A stretch of 64,000 nt of DNA, taken from positions 793,345 to 857,344 of the forward strand of contig NZ_JANFNS010000002.1 in assembly GCF_024436065.1 (NCBI RefSeq), in the 5' to 3' direction. This DNA is from Saccharibacillus sp. JS10 (GTDB taxonomy: Bacteria > Bacillota > Bacilli > Paenibacillales > Paenibacillaceae). The first letter of the stretch is position 1; the number at the start of each line of letters is the position of its first letter. Positions 32,284-41,324 of this stretch are shown here, in pieces. The notes beneath the pieces were generated by a model. The model saw only the letters and a list, made by a program, of their open reading frames with translations, had not been told where the DNA came from and did not search any database. Both the position numbers and the translations under genes were made by a program.

Positions 32284-34086
32284 TTATTCAGAAAGTTGCT
32301 CCATTTGCTCGATTAACGCTTCAAATACGCTCATTGCTTCGCGTACCGGTTCCGGCGAAGACATGTCCACGCCAGCTTTTTTCAAGATATTAATCGAGTA
32401 GTCGCTACCGCCGCTTTTGAGGAATCCGAGGTAACGTTCGACTGCCGGCGCGCCTTCTTCAAGGATCTGTTTCGAGAAGCTGGTCGCTGCCGAGAAACCG
32501 GTCGCATATTTATAGACATAGAAGCTGTTGTAGAAGTGGGGGATACGCGCCCATTCCATCTCAATCTCTTGATCGACAACCATATCCGGTCCGTGATATT
32601 TCACGTTCAGGTCATAGTAGATCGAAGAAAGATCTTGCGGAGTCAGCGATTCCCCGGCTTCTGTACGGGCATGAATGATTTTTTCGAATTCAGCGAACAT
32701 CGTTTGACGGAACACCGTTGTCCGGAATTGATCCGCGTAATACGTCAACAGATACATTTTTTCTTTTGGATCTGTCGATTTGTTCAGCAGATAATCCATC
32801 AGCAGAGCTTCATTGGTCGTCGAAGCGACTTCTGCCAAGAAGATCGTATACTGAGCATCGCGATACGTCTGCGTTGTATCCGAATAATATGAATGCAGCG
32901 CGTGACCCATTTCGTGCGCCAACGTGAACATACTATTTAGGTTGTCTTTGTGATTCAGCAGCACATAAGGGTGAACGCCATACGCACCGGAGCTATAAGC
33001 GCCTGTACGTTTGCCTTCGTTTTCGTAAATATCGATCCAGCCTTCTTTGAAGCTGTTTTCCAGGACTTCCAGATAGTCTTTGCCAAGCGGCTGAAGACCA
33101 TCGATTACCGTCTGCTTCGCTTCGTCATAGGTAATGTCCATTTTGAATTCGTCAACGAGCGGAGCGAACAGATCATACATATGCAATTCGTCGACACCCA
33201 TCAATTTTTTGCGAAGACGCATATAACGGTGCAGAATCGGTAGACTTTCGTGAATCGCATCCAGCAAGTTGTCATAGACCGATACCGGAACATTGTCGCC
33301 GTACAGCTTCATTTCCAACACCGAAGGATACTTGCGGGCGCGCGAGTAGAAAATGTTTTTGTTTACGTTCGCCGTCAGCGACGCGCCGATCGTATTTTTC
33401 AGTTTGGCATACGTGCCGTAGATTGCTTGGAATGCTCGGCGACGTACATCGGCATTGTCGCTTTCCAAAAACTGAATATAGCTGCCGTGCGTCAATTCGA
33501 CTTCGTTACCGTTTTCGTCTTGGATATTCGGAAACTTCAGATCCGCATTGTTCAGCATTCCGAAAATATTCGAAGGCGCTTGAGACAAGTTGCCGACTTG
33601 AGCGAGCAGAGCTTCTTCCGCTTGCGACAAGACGTGCGCTTTTTCGCGCTTCATTTCTTGCAACGTGAACCGGTATTCTTTCAAAGACTCGGCTTCGATC
33701 AGTTCATCGAGTTTCGCATCGTCAAGCGACAAAATTTCCGGCGTAATAAAGGACATCGCTTCGCCGGCATCCACCAGCAATTTGCGACCTTTTTGCGTCA
33801 AGGCTTGATACGTCGGGTTCGCTGTGTCTTGATCGTGATACAGATGCGTATAGACATAAAGTTGTTCCAGCTTCAACGAAATTTCGTCTTCAAACTTGAA
33901 ACATTCGCCAATCGTCGTTTCGTTATTTAATTTACCGCGAAAATCTTCGAACTTTTTCAACTGTGCTTTGGATTCTTCGTATGTAGCATCCCAAGCCGCT
34001 TGATCCGCAAATAGATCGGATAATTTCCATTGATGTTCCGCAGGAACTTCGCTGCGTTTAGGCAAAGTATTAGGTGTCGTGCTCAT
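32284..34086 (-). CDS. pepF: Oligoendopeptidase F (M3 family)
   Basis: 600 residues from ATG 34086, which has a perfect AGGAGGT; the longer frame adds an unlikely 30 residues. The zinc site HEMGHALHS and the downstream Glu region (FLAEVASTTNE) are intact, and the length equals the PepF/PepB norm. It degrades cytoplasmic oligopeptides of roughly 7-17 residues. LapA and M42 peptidase genes follow on the same strand. Confidence 0.95.
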   Translation of the reverse strand: MSTTPNTLPKRSEVPAEHQWKLSDLFADQAAWDATYEESKAQLKKFEDFRGKLNNETTIGECFKFEDEISLKLEQLYVYTHLYHDQDTANPTYQALTQKGRKLLVDAGEAMSFITPEILSLDDAKLDELIEAESLKEYRFTLQEMKREKAHVLSQAEEALLAQVGNLSQAPSNIFGMLNNADLKFPNIQDENGNEVELTHGSYIQFLESDNADVRRRAFQAIYGTYAKLKNTIGASLTANVNKNIFYSRARKYPSVLEMKLYGDNVPVSVYDNLLDAIHESLPILHRYMRLRKKLMGVDELHMYDLFAPLVDEFKMDITYDEAKQTVIDGLQPLGKDYLEVLENSFKEGWIDIYENEGKRTGAYSSGAYGVHPYVLLNHKDNLNSMFTLAHEMGHALHSYYSDTTQTYRDAQYTIFLAEVASTTNEALLMDYLLNKSTDPKEKMYLLTYYADQFRTTVFRQTMFAEFEKIIHARTEAGESLTPQDLSSIYYDLNVKYHGPDMVVDQEIEMEWARIPHFYNSFYVYKYATGFSAATSFSKQILEEGAPAVERYLGFLKSGGSDYSINILKKAGVDMSSPEPVREAMSVFEALIEQMEQLSE

Positions 34087-34209
34087 AAGAAAGACCTCCT
34101 CAGAAATAGTTGGTTCAGTGCTTAGATCCGTGCAAAAGAAGACGCAGCAGTTTAGCGCAGACTCCAAAGCCCGCATCGCCGGCTGGCAATGCGGATCGAA
34201 GAGTGCGTC

Positions 34210-34389
34210 CTAAGTGCCCATGCTGAAAAGCGTATAGACCGTCAGGATAAACGAAATCATTAACATGACGGCAGCGGAGATCGCAAGACCTCGTCTAAGC
34301 TTCGCCGGGATCGAGTCTTTGTAAAAGACAATGACGGCGCCAAGGATCAACGTCAAAATAAGCAGAGCAGCAATATTGGCGGTATTCAT
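34210..34389 (-). CDS. Small two-helix membrane protein, 59 aa
   Basis: ATG 34389 to TAG 34210. Translation begins MNTANIAALLILTLILGAV and has a second helix (LAISAAVMLMISFILTVYTLF) after a basic loop KDSIPAKLRRG. The ribosome site is weak (AGGCG), but the start lies seven bases after the stop of the 77-aa gene upstream, so translational coupling is plausible. The clean helix-loop-helix pattern supports a real gene. No family is recognised. Confidence 0.6.
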   Translation of the reverse strand: MNTANIAALLILTLILGAVIVFYKDSIPAKLRRGLAISAAVMLMISFILTVYTLFSMGT

Positions 34390-34395
34390 GAAAGA

Positions 34396-34629
34396 TTACA
34401 CGCCTTTAAAGGCATCCATGATACTTTGCCATTCTTCGTCGGTGCCTTCGAATTTGTCTTTGGCAAAGCGATTTTCTGCCCAGTGCATCATCTCTGGACG
34501 GCTCATGAAGTTATGCGTTTCTTCGCCCCATTGATCGGAAATTTCGCGCAAAACCAGTTGTCTTCCGTGGACTTCCACCGTCATCATGTTCCAATTATCC
34601 GTTTTGTAAATACTGTGCTTTTTAATCAT
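34396..34629 (-). CDS. Hypothetical protein, 77 aa
   Basis: ATG 34629 has CGAGGAA at suitable spacing. Soluble, rich in Trp, Met and charged residues (YKTDNWNMMTVEVHGRQLVLREI; MSRPEMMHWAENRF). Probably a small conserved cytoplasmic protein of this lineage; no family is recognised. It leads directly into the 59-aa membrane protein gene. Confidence 0.6.
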   Translation of the reverse strand: MIKKHSIYKTDNWNMMTVEVHGRQLVLREISDQWGEETHNFMSRPEMMHWAENRFAKDKFEGTDEEWQSIMDAFKGV

Positions 34630-34736
34630 GATTGCTATTCCTCGTTTCACATCGTTTCTTATCTAAAATCATACCTTACCCGTACGGACAAAAGCAACGC
34701 CTAGCACAGAAAGGAGAGATTGCTTTGAATTTACAA

Positions 34737-34765
34737 TTGCCAAAGGTTTTTTATTCACGTATAAT
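34737..34765 (+). promoter_or_regulatory. Sigma-A promoter of the cold-shock gene
   Basis: TTGCCA, 17 bases, TATAAT. This predicts a leader of about 40 bases, much shorter than the long cold-responsive leaders of E. coli cspA. Confidence 0.8.
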
Positions 34766-34810
34766 AACGATACTCACCATAGATGGTGATATTTTTAGGA
34801 GGTTGTTCAA

Positions 34811-35008
34811 TTGAAAGGTACAGTAAAATGGTTTAACGCAGAAAAAGGTTATGGTTTCCTTTCCGTAGAAGGCGGCGAAGATGTATTCGTACACTTCTCG
34901 GCAATCCAAGGCGACGGATTCAAAACTCTTGACGAAGGTCAAGAAGTAGAATTCGAAATCACTGACGGAAACCGTGGACCACAAGCAGCTAACGTAATCA
35001 AACTGTAA
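34811..35008 (+). CDS. CspA-family cold-shock protein
   Basis: 65 residues. [31 protein letters not shown] contains both RNP motifs (KGYGFL and VFVHF). It binds single-stranded RNA and DNA as a chaperone. The start is TTG behind AGGAGG, unusual for such a strongly expressed gene. Strong promoter and terminator flank it as a single-gene unit. Confidence 0.95.
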   Translation: MKGTVKWFNAEKGYGFLSVEGGEDVFVHFSAIQGDGFKTLDEGQEVEFEITDGNRGPQAANVIKL

Positions 35009-35046
35009 GAATTTTTCTTACTTGATTTGATAACATAGCAAACCCA

Positions 35047-35080
35047 AGGCACAGCTCCTGTATAGGAACTGTGCCTTTTT
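35047..35080 (+). terminator. Terminator of the cold-shock gene
   Basis: AGGCACAG-CTCCTG pairs with TAGGAA-CTGTGCCT and is followed by five T. Confidence 0.88.
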
Positions 35081-35096
35081 GCATGCTTGTTAGACA

Positions 35097-36407
35097 TCAA
35101 TTTTGCGACTCAAGCTTCGGTTCGCGGCGAATACGGCGCAACACAAGGAAGATGATCACGGCTTCAGCGAGCAATCCCAAAGACTGGGCGAGCGCGCCGA
35201 CCATCCCGTTCCAATGCGGCACGATAGCGACCAATAAGAGCAGTACCGCAATCGTGCAGATCGCGTTCGCTAATTGCGAACGGAACATGACTTTCGTCTG
35301 GCCGCCTAGTAAAATCAAGCCATTTCCATAATCGAGCCACGGCATGACAAGCGGATATAAAATAAAGGCGCGCAGCGTATACAGACTTTCTTGCAACAAT
35401 TGTCCTTCTACGTTCATGACGTGCCCGAATACCCAATAGCCAAGCGGCGTATATGCGATAATCGCAACGAGAATAGCCGGGATAAACCCGATCGCAAGCG
35501 CGAATTTGCGGACAAGGTCAGCATCGATCCGGTAATAGTTGAGCACGATCTGATGAATATAGATGAAGAAACTCAGCATAAGCTGCATCAGACTTGCGGC
35601 TACGGCGAACGACGAAATCGCAAGCGCTACGCCGTCTGTTTTGCCCAACATAATGTTGAGAGCCGGTCCAATCACCATCGCGACAAGCGAAGAATACAGC
35701 AGCGGTTTGTAGAAACGGAACACATCGCTGCGCGTCTCGATAGGATGACCTTCTTTTTTGACCGGCATACGGCGAGCGATATTGCGTCCTTCCATAAAGC
35801 TTACCGCGGCTTCAATGACCATGCCGGCTACAAAAATGACCGCACCGACGATCCCGCTGGTTACGCCATGAATATTGACGAAATACAGCGATAGCAGATA
35901 CATCCCGCTTAACCTGATGACCATGCCGATTGTCAGCCATTTGGTGCGGTTATGCGTAATAATGATGCCTTGATAAATATTGCGGATCACGGAAAATACG
36001 CTAACGAACATCAAGACGCCGTAGACCGCGATTACGCTTGGCAAAAGTGTGGCATCAACGCCAAATAAAGTACCGAAAATCCCTCTACCTACCGGCGTAT
36101 ACACGATGATTCCACCGATCAGCAGCACGCAAACCAAAAAGACATAAGTCACGAAAGTCAGCGCTTTGAACGAGATTTTATCGCGCACGAGCGCCGAACA
36201 CGTTTGCCGAAGCAAAGTAGACGGGCGTTCGGTTACTGCGAGCAGACTGCTTGCCAGCGCGTAACTTGCGATCACGGTCTCGGGCGAAGGTGCATAAGCT
36301 AATGTGCGGTTGATAATGACATGCGACAAAGTAACGAGAGACGCGGATAAGCCAAGCGGCACGAAAAACAGCAGCAGGCGTTTCCAAGACAACGAATCGT
36401 CGGACAT
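35097..36407 (-). CDS. MatE/MurJ-type polytopic flippase-like protein
   Basis: 436 residues from ATG 36407 (AAAGGAG six bases before). About 12 hydrophobic segments with few charged loops, of the MOP superfamily type (MATE, Wzx, MurJ). The arrangement near YtpB suggests lipid or terpenoid export or an antimicrobial-efflux role, but this is inference. It is transcribed divergently from ytpB across ~330 bases. Confidence 0.75.
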   Translation of the reverse strand: MSDDSLSWKRLLLFFVPLGLSASLVTLSHVIINRTLAYAPSPETVIASYALASSLLAVTERPSTLLRQTCSALVRDKISFKALTFVTYVFLVCVLLIGGIIVYTPVGRGIFGTLFGVDATLLPSVIAVYGVLMFVSVFSVIRNIYQGIIITHNRTKWLTIGMVIRLSGMYLLSLYFVNIHGVTSGIVGAVIFVAGMVIEAAVSFMEGRNIARRMPVKKEGHPIETRSDVFRFYKPLLYSSLVAMVIGPALNIMLGKTDGVALAISSFAVAASLMQLMLSFFIYIHQIVLNYYRIDADLVRKFALAIGFIPAILVAIIAYTPLGYWVFGHVMNVEGQLLQESLYTLRAFILYPLVMPWLDYGNGLILLGGQTKVMFRSQLANAICTIAVLLLLVAIVPHWNGMVGALAQSLGLLAEAVIIFLVLRRIRREPKLESQN

Positions 36408-36736
36408 AGCCAACTCCTTTCCAAAAATCGGGCGAACTTTTGTGAATGCTAACGAACGTCCAATGAATTATTTTCCAGTATAGCATGATCGAAACCGTTT
36501 GCAGGACGCGAATGAAAAGTTTCTAAAAATGGAGCGTTTTTGACTTCTATCAAAAGTGAAAGTTGTAGATGTCCGGGAAATAGGGATTTTCACGCAAAAA
36601 ACATTGAAAAAATTGGAGAATATGACGAAGGTTATTTGTACAAATTAAACCCTCATATTATAATAGAAGTGCATTTGCGTACGGAGCCTGTGAAAGCACG
36701 CAAGACAGACTGAAGACTGGTACTTGGAGGTACGCT

Positions 36737-37819
36737 TTGAACCCACTCAAAACCGTTTATACCGTTCCTGAACAACCGATCTCTTTAATGCGATGGGTAT
36801 ATAAGTTTGCTTTACCGGGCGTAAAAAAAGAACTTGGAGGTTGGAGAGAACGTGCAGCACGTATTCCCGATCCCGAACTTCGGACTCAAGCGCTTGCGAG
36901 CATCGCGGACAAAGAATTTCATTGTCAAGGCGGCTCGGTCTACGCAGCGATCAATTCGGACAAAAAAGATGTATTGATTCCGCTTATTGTAGCGCTTCAG
37001 ACGATCAGCGATTATCTGGATAACTTATGCGACCGAAGTACGTCGCTCGATCCCGAAGATTTTCGTCTTTTACATAAGTCGATGCTGGACGCGGTCGATC
37101 CGTCCGCACAGCCGGAAAACTATTATCGCTTCCGCGACGAGCAGGAGGACGGTGGGTATTTGAATGCCCTCGTGACGACCTGTCAGGAAAATATTCGACA
37201 GTTACCCGGTTACGTTCATGCACAGCCTTATGTGCGCCTATTGGTGAGTCTGTATGGCGATCTTCAAGTCTACAAGCATATCGCGCCTGAACTTCGCGAG
37301 CCTTCGCTGACGACTTGGAGACAAGAACATGCTGAACTCGCTCCCGAATTGTATTGGAATGAATTTTCAGCAGCAACCGGTTCGACACTCGGTATGTTTA
37401 TGTTATTTGCCGGGGCAAGCCGCGACGATTTTGATGCTGAAGCCGCGAAATTGGTGTACACGTCGTATTTTCCTTACGTATGTGGGCTTCATATCATGCT
37501 CGATTATTTGATCGATCAAGAAGAAGACCGCATCGGAGGCGACCTAAACTTTTGCAATTATTACGACAGCAGCGAAGACATGCTAAGACGCGTCGAAGAA
37601 ATCGTCAACGGTGCGCGTCGTGACGTGGCTGCGCTTCCGCATGCTCCTTTTCACCGCATGGTTATTGAAGGATTAATTGCGCTTTATCTGTCCGATCCGA
37701 AGGTCAGTCAGCAACAAGACGTGCGAAACGTGTCCAAGCGCTTGATGAAAAAGAGCCCGCTTACGCGTATGTTCTTTTTTGCGAACAGTGTGTGGATCCG
37801 CAAACATAAGCAGCATTAA
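36737..37819 (+). CDS. ytpB: Tetraprenyl-beta-curcumene synthase family protein (DUF2600)
   Basis: 360 residues from TTG 36737 behind TTGGAGG. The conserved DUF2600 blocks are present: VALQTISDYLDNLCDR, RFRDEQEDGGYLNALV, and HIMLDYLIDQEEDR with Asp/Glu clusters likely to bind Mg-diphosphate. YtpB is the large, non-class-I/II terpene synthase that makes C35 sesquarterpene precursors. It is 30 bases from pfkA, on the same strand. Confidence 0.92.
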   Translation: MNPLKTVYTVPEQPISLMRWVYKFALPGVKKELGGWRERAARIPDPELRTQALASIADKEFHCQGGSVYAAINSDKKDVLIPLIVALQTISDYLDNLCDRSTSLDPEDFRLLHKSMLDAVDPSAQPENYYRFRDEQEDGGYLNALVTTCQENIRQLPGYVHAQPYVRLLVSLYGDLQVYKHIAPELREPSLTTWRQEHAELAPELYWNEFSAATGSTLGMFMLFAGASRDDFDAEAAKLVYTSYFPYVCGLHIMLDYLIDQEEDRIGGDLNFCNYYDSSEDMLRRVEEIVNGARRDVAALPHAPFHRMVIEGLIALYLSDPKVSQQQDVRNVSKRLMKKSPLTRMFFFANSVWIRKHKQH

Positions 37820-37849
37820 TTAAGCAGGATTAACAAGGGGGAAGTTAAG

Positions 37850-38821
37850 ATGTCAGCAGTAAAAAAAATTGCCGTATTAACCAGTGGAGGAGACTCCCAA
37901 GGAATGAACGCCGCTCTTCGCGCCGTAGTACGTAGCGCGATCTATCATGGAATCGAAATCTTCGGGATTCAACGCGGATTTCAAGGTTTGTTGAACAACG
38001 ATATTTTCTCGATGGATCTACGTAGCGTAGGGGATATTATTCAGCGCGGCGGAACCGTGCTTCAATCTGCACGCTCCAAAGAATTTTATACCGAAGAAGG
38101 TCAACGTAAAGGCGCTGAAATTTTGCGTAACTACGGCATCGACGGTCTTGTAGTTATCGGCGGCGACGGTTCGTATCAAGGCGCGAACAAGCTGAGCAAA
38201 CTCGGCATTAACACAATGGGACTGCCGGGTACGATCGATAACGATATTTCGTTTACGGATTATACGATCGGCTTCGATACATCGGTAGGCGTCGTGGTGG
38301 ATGCGATCAACAAACTTCGCGATACCATGTCTTCGCACGAACGTGCTTCGATCGTCGAAGTTATGGGGCGCCATTGCGGCGATATCGCGCTTCACGCAGG
38401 TCTGGCTTCGGGTGCGGAAACGATTCTGGTTCCTGAAGTGCCTTACGATCTGGATGAAGTCGCGCAGCGCATGACGCACAACTTCGCAATGGGCAAACGT
38501 CACAGCATCATCGTCGTTGCCGAAGGCGCAGGTAAAGGCGAAGATATCGCAACCGCGTTGTCGCAACGTTCGAATCAGATCGACGCTCGCGTAACGGTAC
38601 TTGGACATATTCAACGCGGCGGTACTCCGACTCCGTTCGACCGTAACTTGGCAAGCCGTCTTGGCGATTTCGCCGTACGCTCGTTGATTCGCGGCGAATC
38701 GGACAAAGCTTGCGGCATTATCAAAGGCGAATTGGTACTGACGGATATCGATACTGTCGTAAACACTCGCCCTGATTTCGACCATAATATGTACGAACTG
38801 GCTCTGCGTTTATCGCAATAA
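37850..38821 (+). CDS. pfkA: ATP-dependent 6-phosphofructokinase
   Basis: 323 residues. It phosphorylates fructose-6-phosphate in glycolysis. Motifs: VIGGDGSYQGA (ATP), PGTIDNDISFTDYTIGFDT (catalytic Asp), EVMGRHCGD and LGHIQRGGTPTPFDR. The N-terminal P-loop reads TSGGDSQGMNAALRAVVR; Ser-Gln replaces the Ala-Pro of Bacillus PfkA, a variant common in Paenibacillaceae. ATG 37850 has AAGGGGGAAG. Confidence 0.96.
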   Translation: MSAVKKIAVLTSGGDSQGMNAALRAVVRSAIYHGIEIFGIQRGFQGLLNNDIFSMDLRSVGDIIQRGGTVLQSARSKEFYTEEGQRKGAEILRNYGIDGLVVIGGDGSYQGANKLSKLGINTMGLPGTIDNDISFTDYTIGFDTSVGVVVDAINKLRDTMSSHERASIVEVMGRHCGDIALHAGLASGAETILVPEVPYDLDEVAQRMTHNFAMGKRHSIIVVAEGAGKGEDIATALSQRSNQIDARVTVLGHIQRGGTPTPFDRNLASRLGDFAVRSLIRGESDKACGIIKGELVLTDIDTVVNTRPDFDHNMYELALRLSQ

Positions 38822-38836
38822 CGGATAGACCTATAG

Positions 38837-38893
38837 ACCTTCGCGCTCCGATCGGGCTGCTATTGCCGATTGCGAAAGCGCGAAGGTTTTTTT
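38837..38893 (+). terminator. Terminator of the ytpB-pfkA unit
   Basis: ACCTTCGCGCT pairs with AGCGCGAAGGT, with further inner pairing, and is followed by seven T. Confidence 0.88.
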
Positions 38894-38930
38894 GAAAAAA
38901 AGATCGAATTCCAAAAAGGAGGAACGGCAT

Positions 38931-39794
38931 ATGATTACCATTGGGCTAACCGGCTGGGGCGATCACGACTACATCTATACCACAAAAGAAGCCGCCAAGC
39001 AGAAGCTCGTTACGTATAGCAAAATGTTTGGCACGGTCGAAGTGGACAGTATGTTTTATGCCGTGCAATCGAAGCGGAATATGGAAAAATGGGCGCAAGA
39101 AACACCCAAAGGTTTTCGTTTTATCGTGAAAGCTTATCAAGGGATGACCGGGCATTCGCGCGGTAAAATTCCTTTTGATAGCGAAGACGAGATGTACGAA
39201 GCTTTTTTGCTTTCAATCGGCAATCTACAGCAAGTGGACAAGCTCGAAGCGGTATTATTCCAATTCCCGCCGTGGTTCGATTGTACAAGGGAAAATGTAA
39301 GCAAGCTTCGTGAAATACGCGAAAAGATGGGCAATGTTCCTTGTGCGCTAGAGTTCCGGCATCAAAGTTGGTTCCAACCGGTGATGCGAGAACGAACGTT
39401 AAACTTTATGCGCGAAAATCGTTGGATTCATAGTGTATGCGACGAACCGCAAGCGGGAGTTGGCTCGATTCCGATTGTCGAACAAGCGACCGACGAAGAA
39501 TTGACGATTGTACGCATGCACGGTCGCAACGAATCGGGTTGGCAATCGGCAAATCAGCCGAACTGGCGAGAAGTTCGTTATCTGTACCGCTACAACACGC
39601 AAGAATTAGAAGAGTGGGCGGAGCGTTTGCGTAGGTTGGAGCAACAATCCAAGCATGTATACGTCGTATTTAACAATAATTCAGGCGGAGATGCGGCAGA
39701 AAATGCACGTGAGTTAATGGCGATTTTGGATCAAGAAGTGCCCAAGTTACCCGGCGAAGATGAACCTGAGCAACTGGATCTTTTTGAATTTTAA
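38931..39794 (+). CDS. DUF72 protein with C-terminal beta-clamp-type motif
   Basis: 287 residues from ATG 38931 with AAGGAGGAACGG. TIM-barrel DUF72/YecE features: IGLTGWGDHD, FGTVEVDSMFYA, PKGFRFIVKAYQGMTGH, LFQFPPWF, ALEFRHQSWF and VVFNNNSGGDAAENA. The last residues are PEQLDLFEF, containing QLDLF, the canonical bacterial sliding-clamp-binding pentapeptide. The biochemical role of DUF72 is unknown; the tail suggests recruitment to DnaN at DNA. Strong own terminator. Confidence 0.88.
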   Translation: MITIGLTGWGDHDYIYTTKEAAKQKLVTYSKMFGTVEVDSMFYAVQSKRNMEKWAQETPKGFRFIVKAYQGMTGHSRGKIPFDSEDEMYEAFLLSIGNLQQVDKLEAVLFQFPPWFDCTRENVSKLREIREKMGNVPCALEFRHQSWFQPVMRERTLNFMRENRWIHSVCDEPQAGVGSIPIVEQATDEELTIVRMHGRNESGWQSANQPNWREVRYLYRYNTQELEEWAERLRRLEQQSKHVYVVFNNNSGGDAAENARELMAILDQEVPKLPGEDEPEQLDLFEF

Positions 39795-39845
39795 AAAAAG
39801 CAGCTTCCAAGCGTCGAAATTTCAGACGCTGGAGCTGCTTTTATT
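39794..39845. terminator. Bidirectional terminator between DUF72 and MATE genes
   Basis: AAAGCAGCTTCCAAGCGTC pairs with GACGCTGGAGCTGCTTT. A-run before and T-run after allow use in both directions. Confidence 0.88.
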
Positions 39846-39846
39846 T

Positions 39847-41223
39847 TTAAAAATGTAATGGATTTGTATCGGGCGATGTAGCAAGAGGCATACGCTGAAC
39901 TTTGAACAATCGAAGCAGCAACAATACCGCACCGACAGCAAGCCCTGCAATTAAACCAATCCAATATCCGAACGGACCGAAAGACGTGTAGACGGCAAGG
40001 ATAAACCCAACCGGTAATCCGATCCCCCAATACGCGATCAAGGTGATAAAAAATGCCGGAGTGACATCTTTGTATCCGCGTAGCGCTCCTTGAATCGGTG
40101 TTGCCAGCGCATCGGATAGTTGGAAAAAGATCGCGTAGGCTAAAAATTGCACGATCAAAGCCGTTACATTAGGGTCAGTCGAATAAATCAACGCGACGCG
40201 ATCGGCAAAAAGAATCAGTACAACCGCCGTAATGAGCGCAAGCGATACCGCTAATCCGATTCCGATCAACGAATATTGCCGCGCATCTTTTCTCCGTTTG
40301 GCTCCTGCTTCGTAACCGACCAGAATCGTGAGTGCCATGCAGATCGCCAGCGGAATCATATACAGCGTCGAAGCAAAGTTGATTGCCGCCGAATGAGCCG
40401 CTACCGCATTCGTTCCAAAGCGATTCATCAGGAGCGTAACCGCAGCAAAGATCGACGTTTCAAAAAAAGTCGCAAATCCGATCGGAATCCCAAGTTTCAA
40501 TAATTCGCGTTGTTTACTCCAAGAGATCCGGTGACGTTGACGGAAAAATTCGTATTGTACAAAAGGTTGGCTACGGTGCATGACGATTAGCGCGATCCCA
40601 AAAATCACCCAATACGTAATCGCGGTTGCGATTCCGGCTCCAACGCCGCCTAATTTCGGGAATCCGAACTTGCCGAAAATTAGCAGATAGTTGAGTAACA
40701 ATTGCACGGGAAGCGAGCAAAGCGTGATCGTCATCGAGATTTTGGTTTTGCCCATCGCATCCATACAACCGCGCAGTACCGTATAACCGAATAGCGGCAC
40801 AATGCCGAAAGCCAAGCAAAGCAAAAATTTATAAGCAGTATCCGCAACTTCAGGTTCGGCGTTCATCCATTCAATCGCAGGTTTAAGTAGGATGGCTCCG
40901 AAGATCAATACCGCTACCGAGAATAACACGGACAAGATCAACCCTTGAAAAAGATTAAAGCGAATATCCCGCTCGCGTCCACCGCCCATGAGTTGAGAAA
41001 CGATCGGCATGATGCCATTGAGTACGCCGTTCAGACCTGTCTGAATCGGAATCCATAAGCTGACCCCGATCGAGACGCCCGCTTGAGCCGCTGGGCTAAC
41101 ATGACCCGTCATACTCGTATCGAAAAAAGCCATCGCAGATAACGCAATTTGCGTTACAAAAATCGGGAAAAAGACGATCGTAAACAATCTGAATTTTTCC
41201 TTCCACGTAGAAGTCGGTTGCAT
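39847..41223 (-). CDS. MATE-family efflux transporter (NorM/YeeO type)
   Basis: 458 residues, 12 hydrophobic segments in two homologous halves. IALSAMAFFDTSMTGHVS near the N-terminus and TLFETSIFAAVTLLMNRFG-like second-half helices match NorM-type pumps that export cationic drugs with Na+ or H+. ATG 41223 lies downstream of its own short promoter region after the glycosidase-like gene terminator. Confidence 0.9.
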   Translation of the reverse strand: MQPTSTWKEKFRLFTIVFFPIFVTQIALSAMAFFDTSMTGHVSPAAQAGVSIGVSLWIPIQTGLNGVLNGIMPIVSQLMGGGRERDIRFNLFQGLILSVLFSVAVLIFGAILLKPAIEWMNAEPEVADTAYKFLLCLAFGIVPLFGYTVLRGCMDAMGKTKISMTITLCSLPVQLLLNYLLIFGKFGFPKLGGVGAGIATAITYWVIFGIALIVMHRSQPFVQYEFFRQRHRISWSKQRELLKLGIPIGFATFFETSIFAAVTLLMNRFGTNAVAAHSAAINFASTLYMIPLAICMALTILVGYEAGAKRRKDARQYSLIGIGLAVSLALITAVVLILFADRVALIYSTDPNVTALIVQFLAYAIFFQLSDALATPIQGALRGYKDVTPAFFITLIAYWGIGLPVGFILAVYTSFGPFGYWIGLIAGLAVGAVLLLLRLFKVQRMPLATSPDTNPLHF

Positions 41224-41277
41224 GAAGTCGTTGATCCTTTCGTAGTAAACTCCATTTGGATTTTTTTAAAAAGCGCA

Positions 41278-41304
41278 GGCAAAAACCCGACCATCATCGG
41301 TCGG
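41278..41304 (-). terminator. Terminator of the glycosidase-like gene (minus strand)
   Basis: CCCGACC and GGTCGGG form a 7-bp stem; on the minus strand it is followed by TTTTTGC. Confidence 0.85.
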
Positions 41305-41324
41305 GCTGCTGCCAATCGTCAAAC

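Noticed and set aside
34632-34814. Short plus-strand frame ahead of the cold-shock gene
   Set aside because: It contains the cold-shock promoter and ribosome site and has no independent support.
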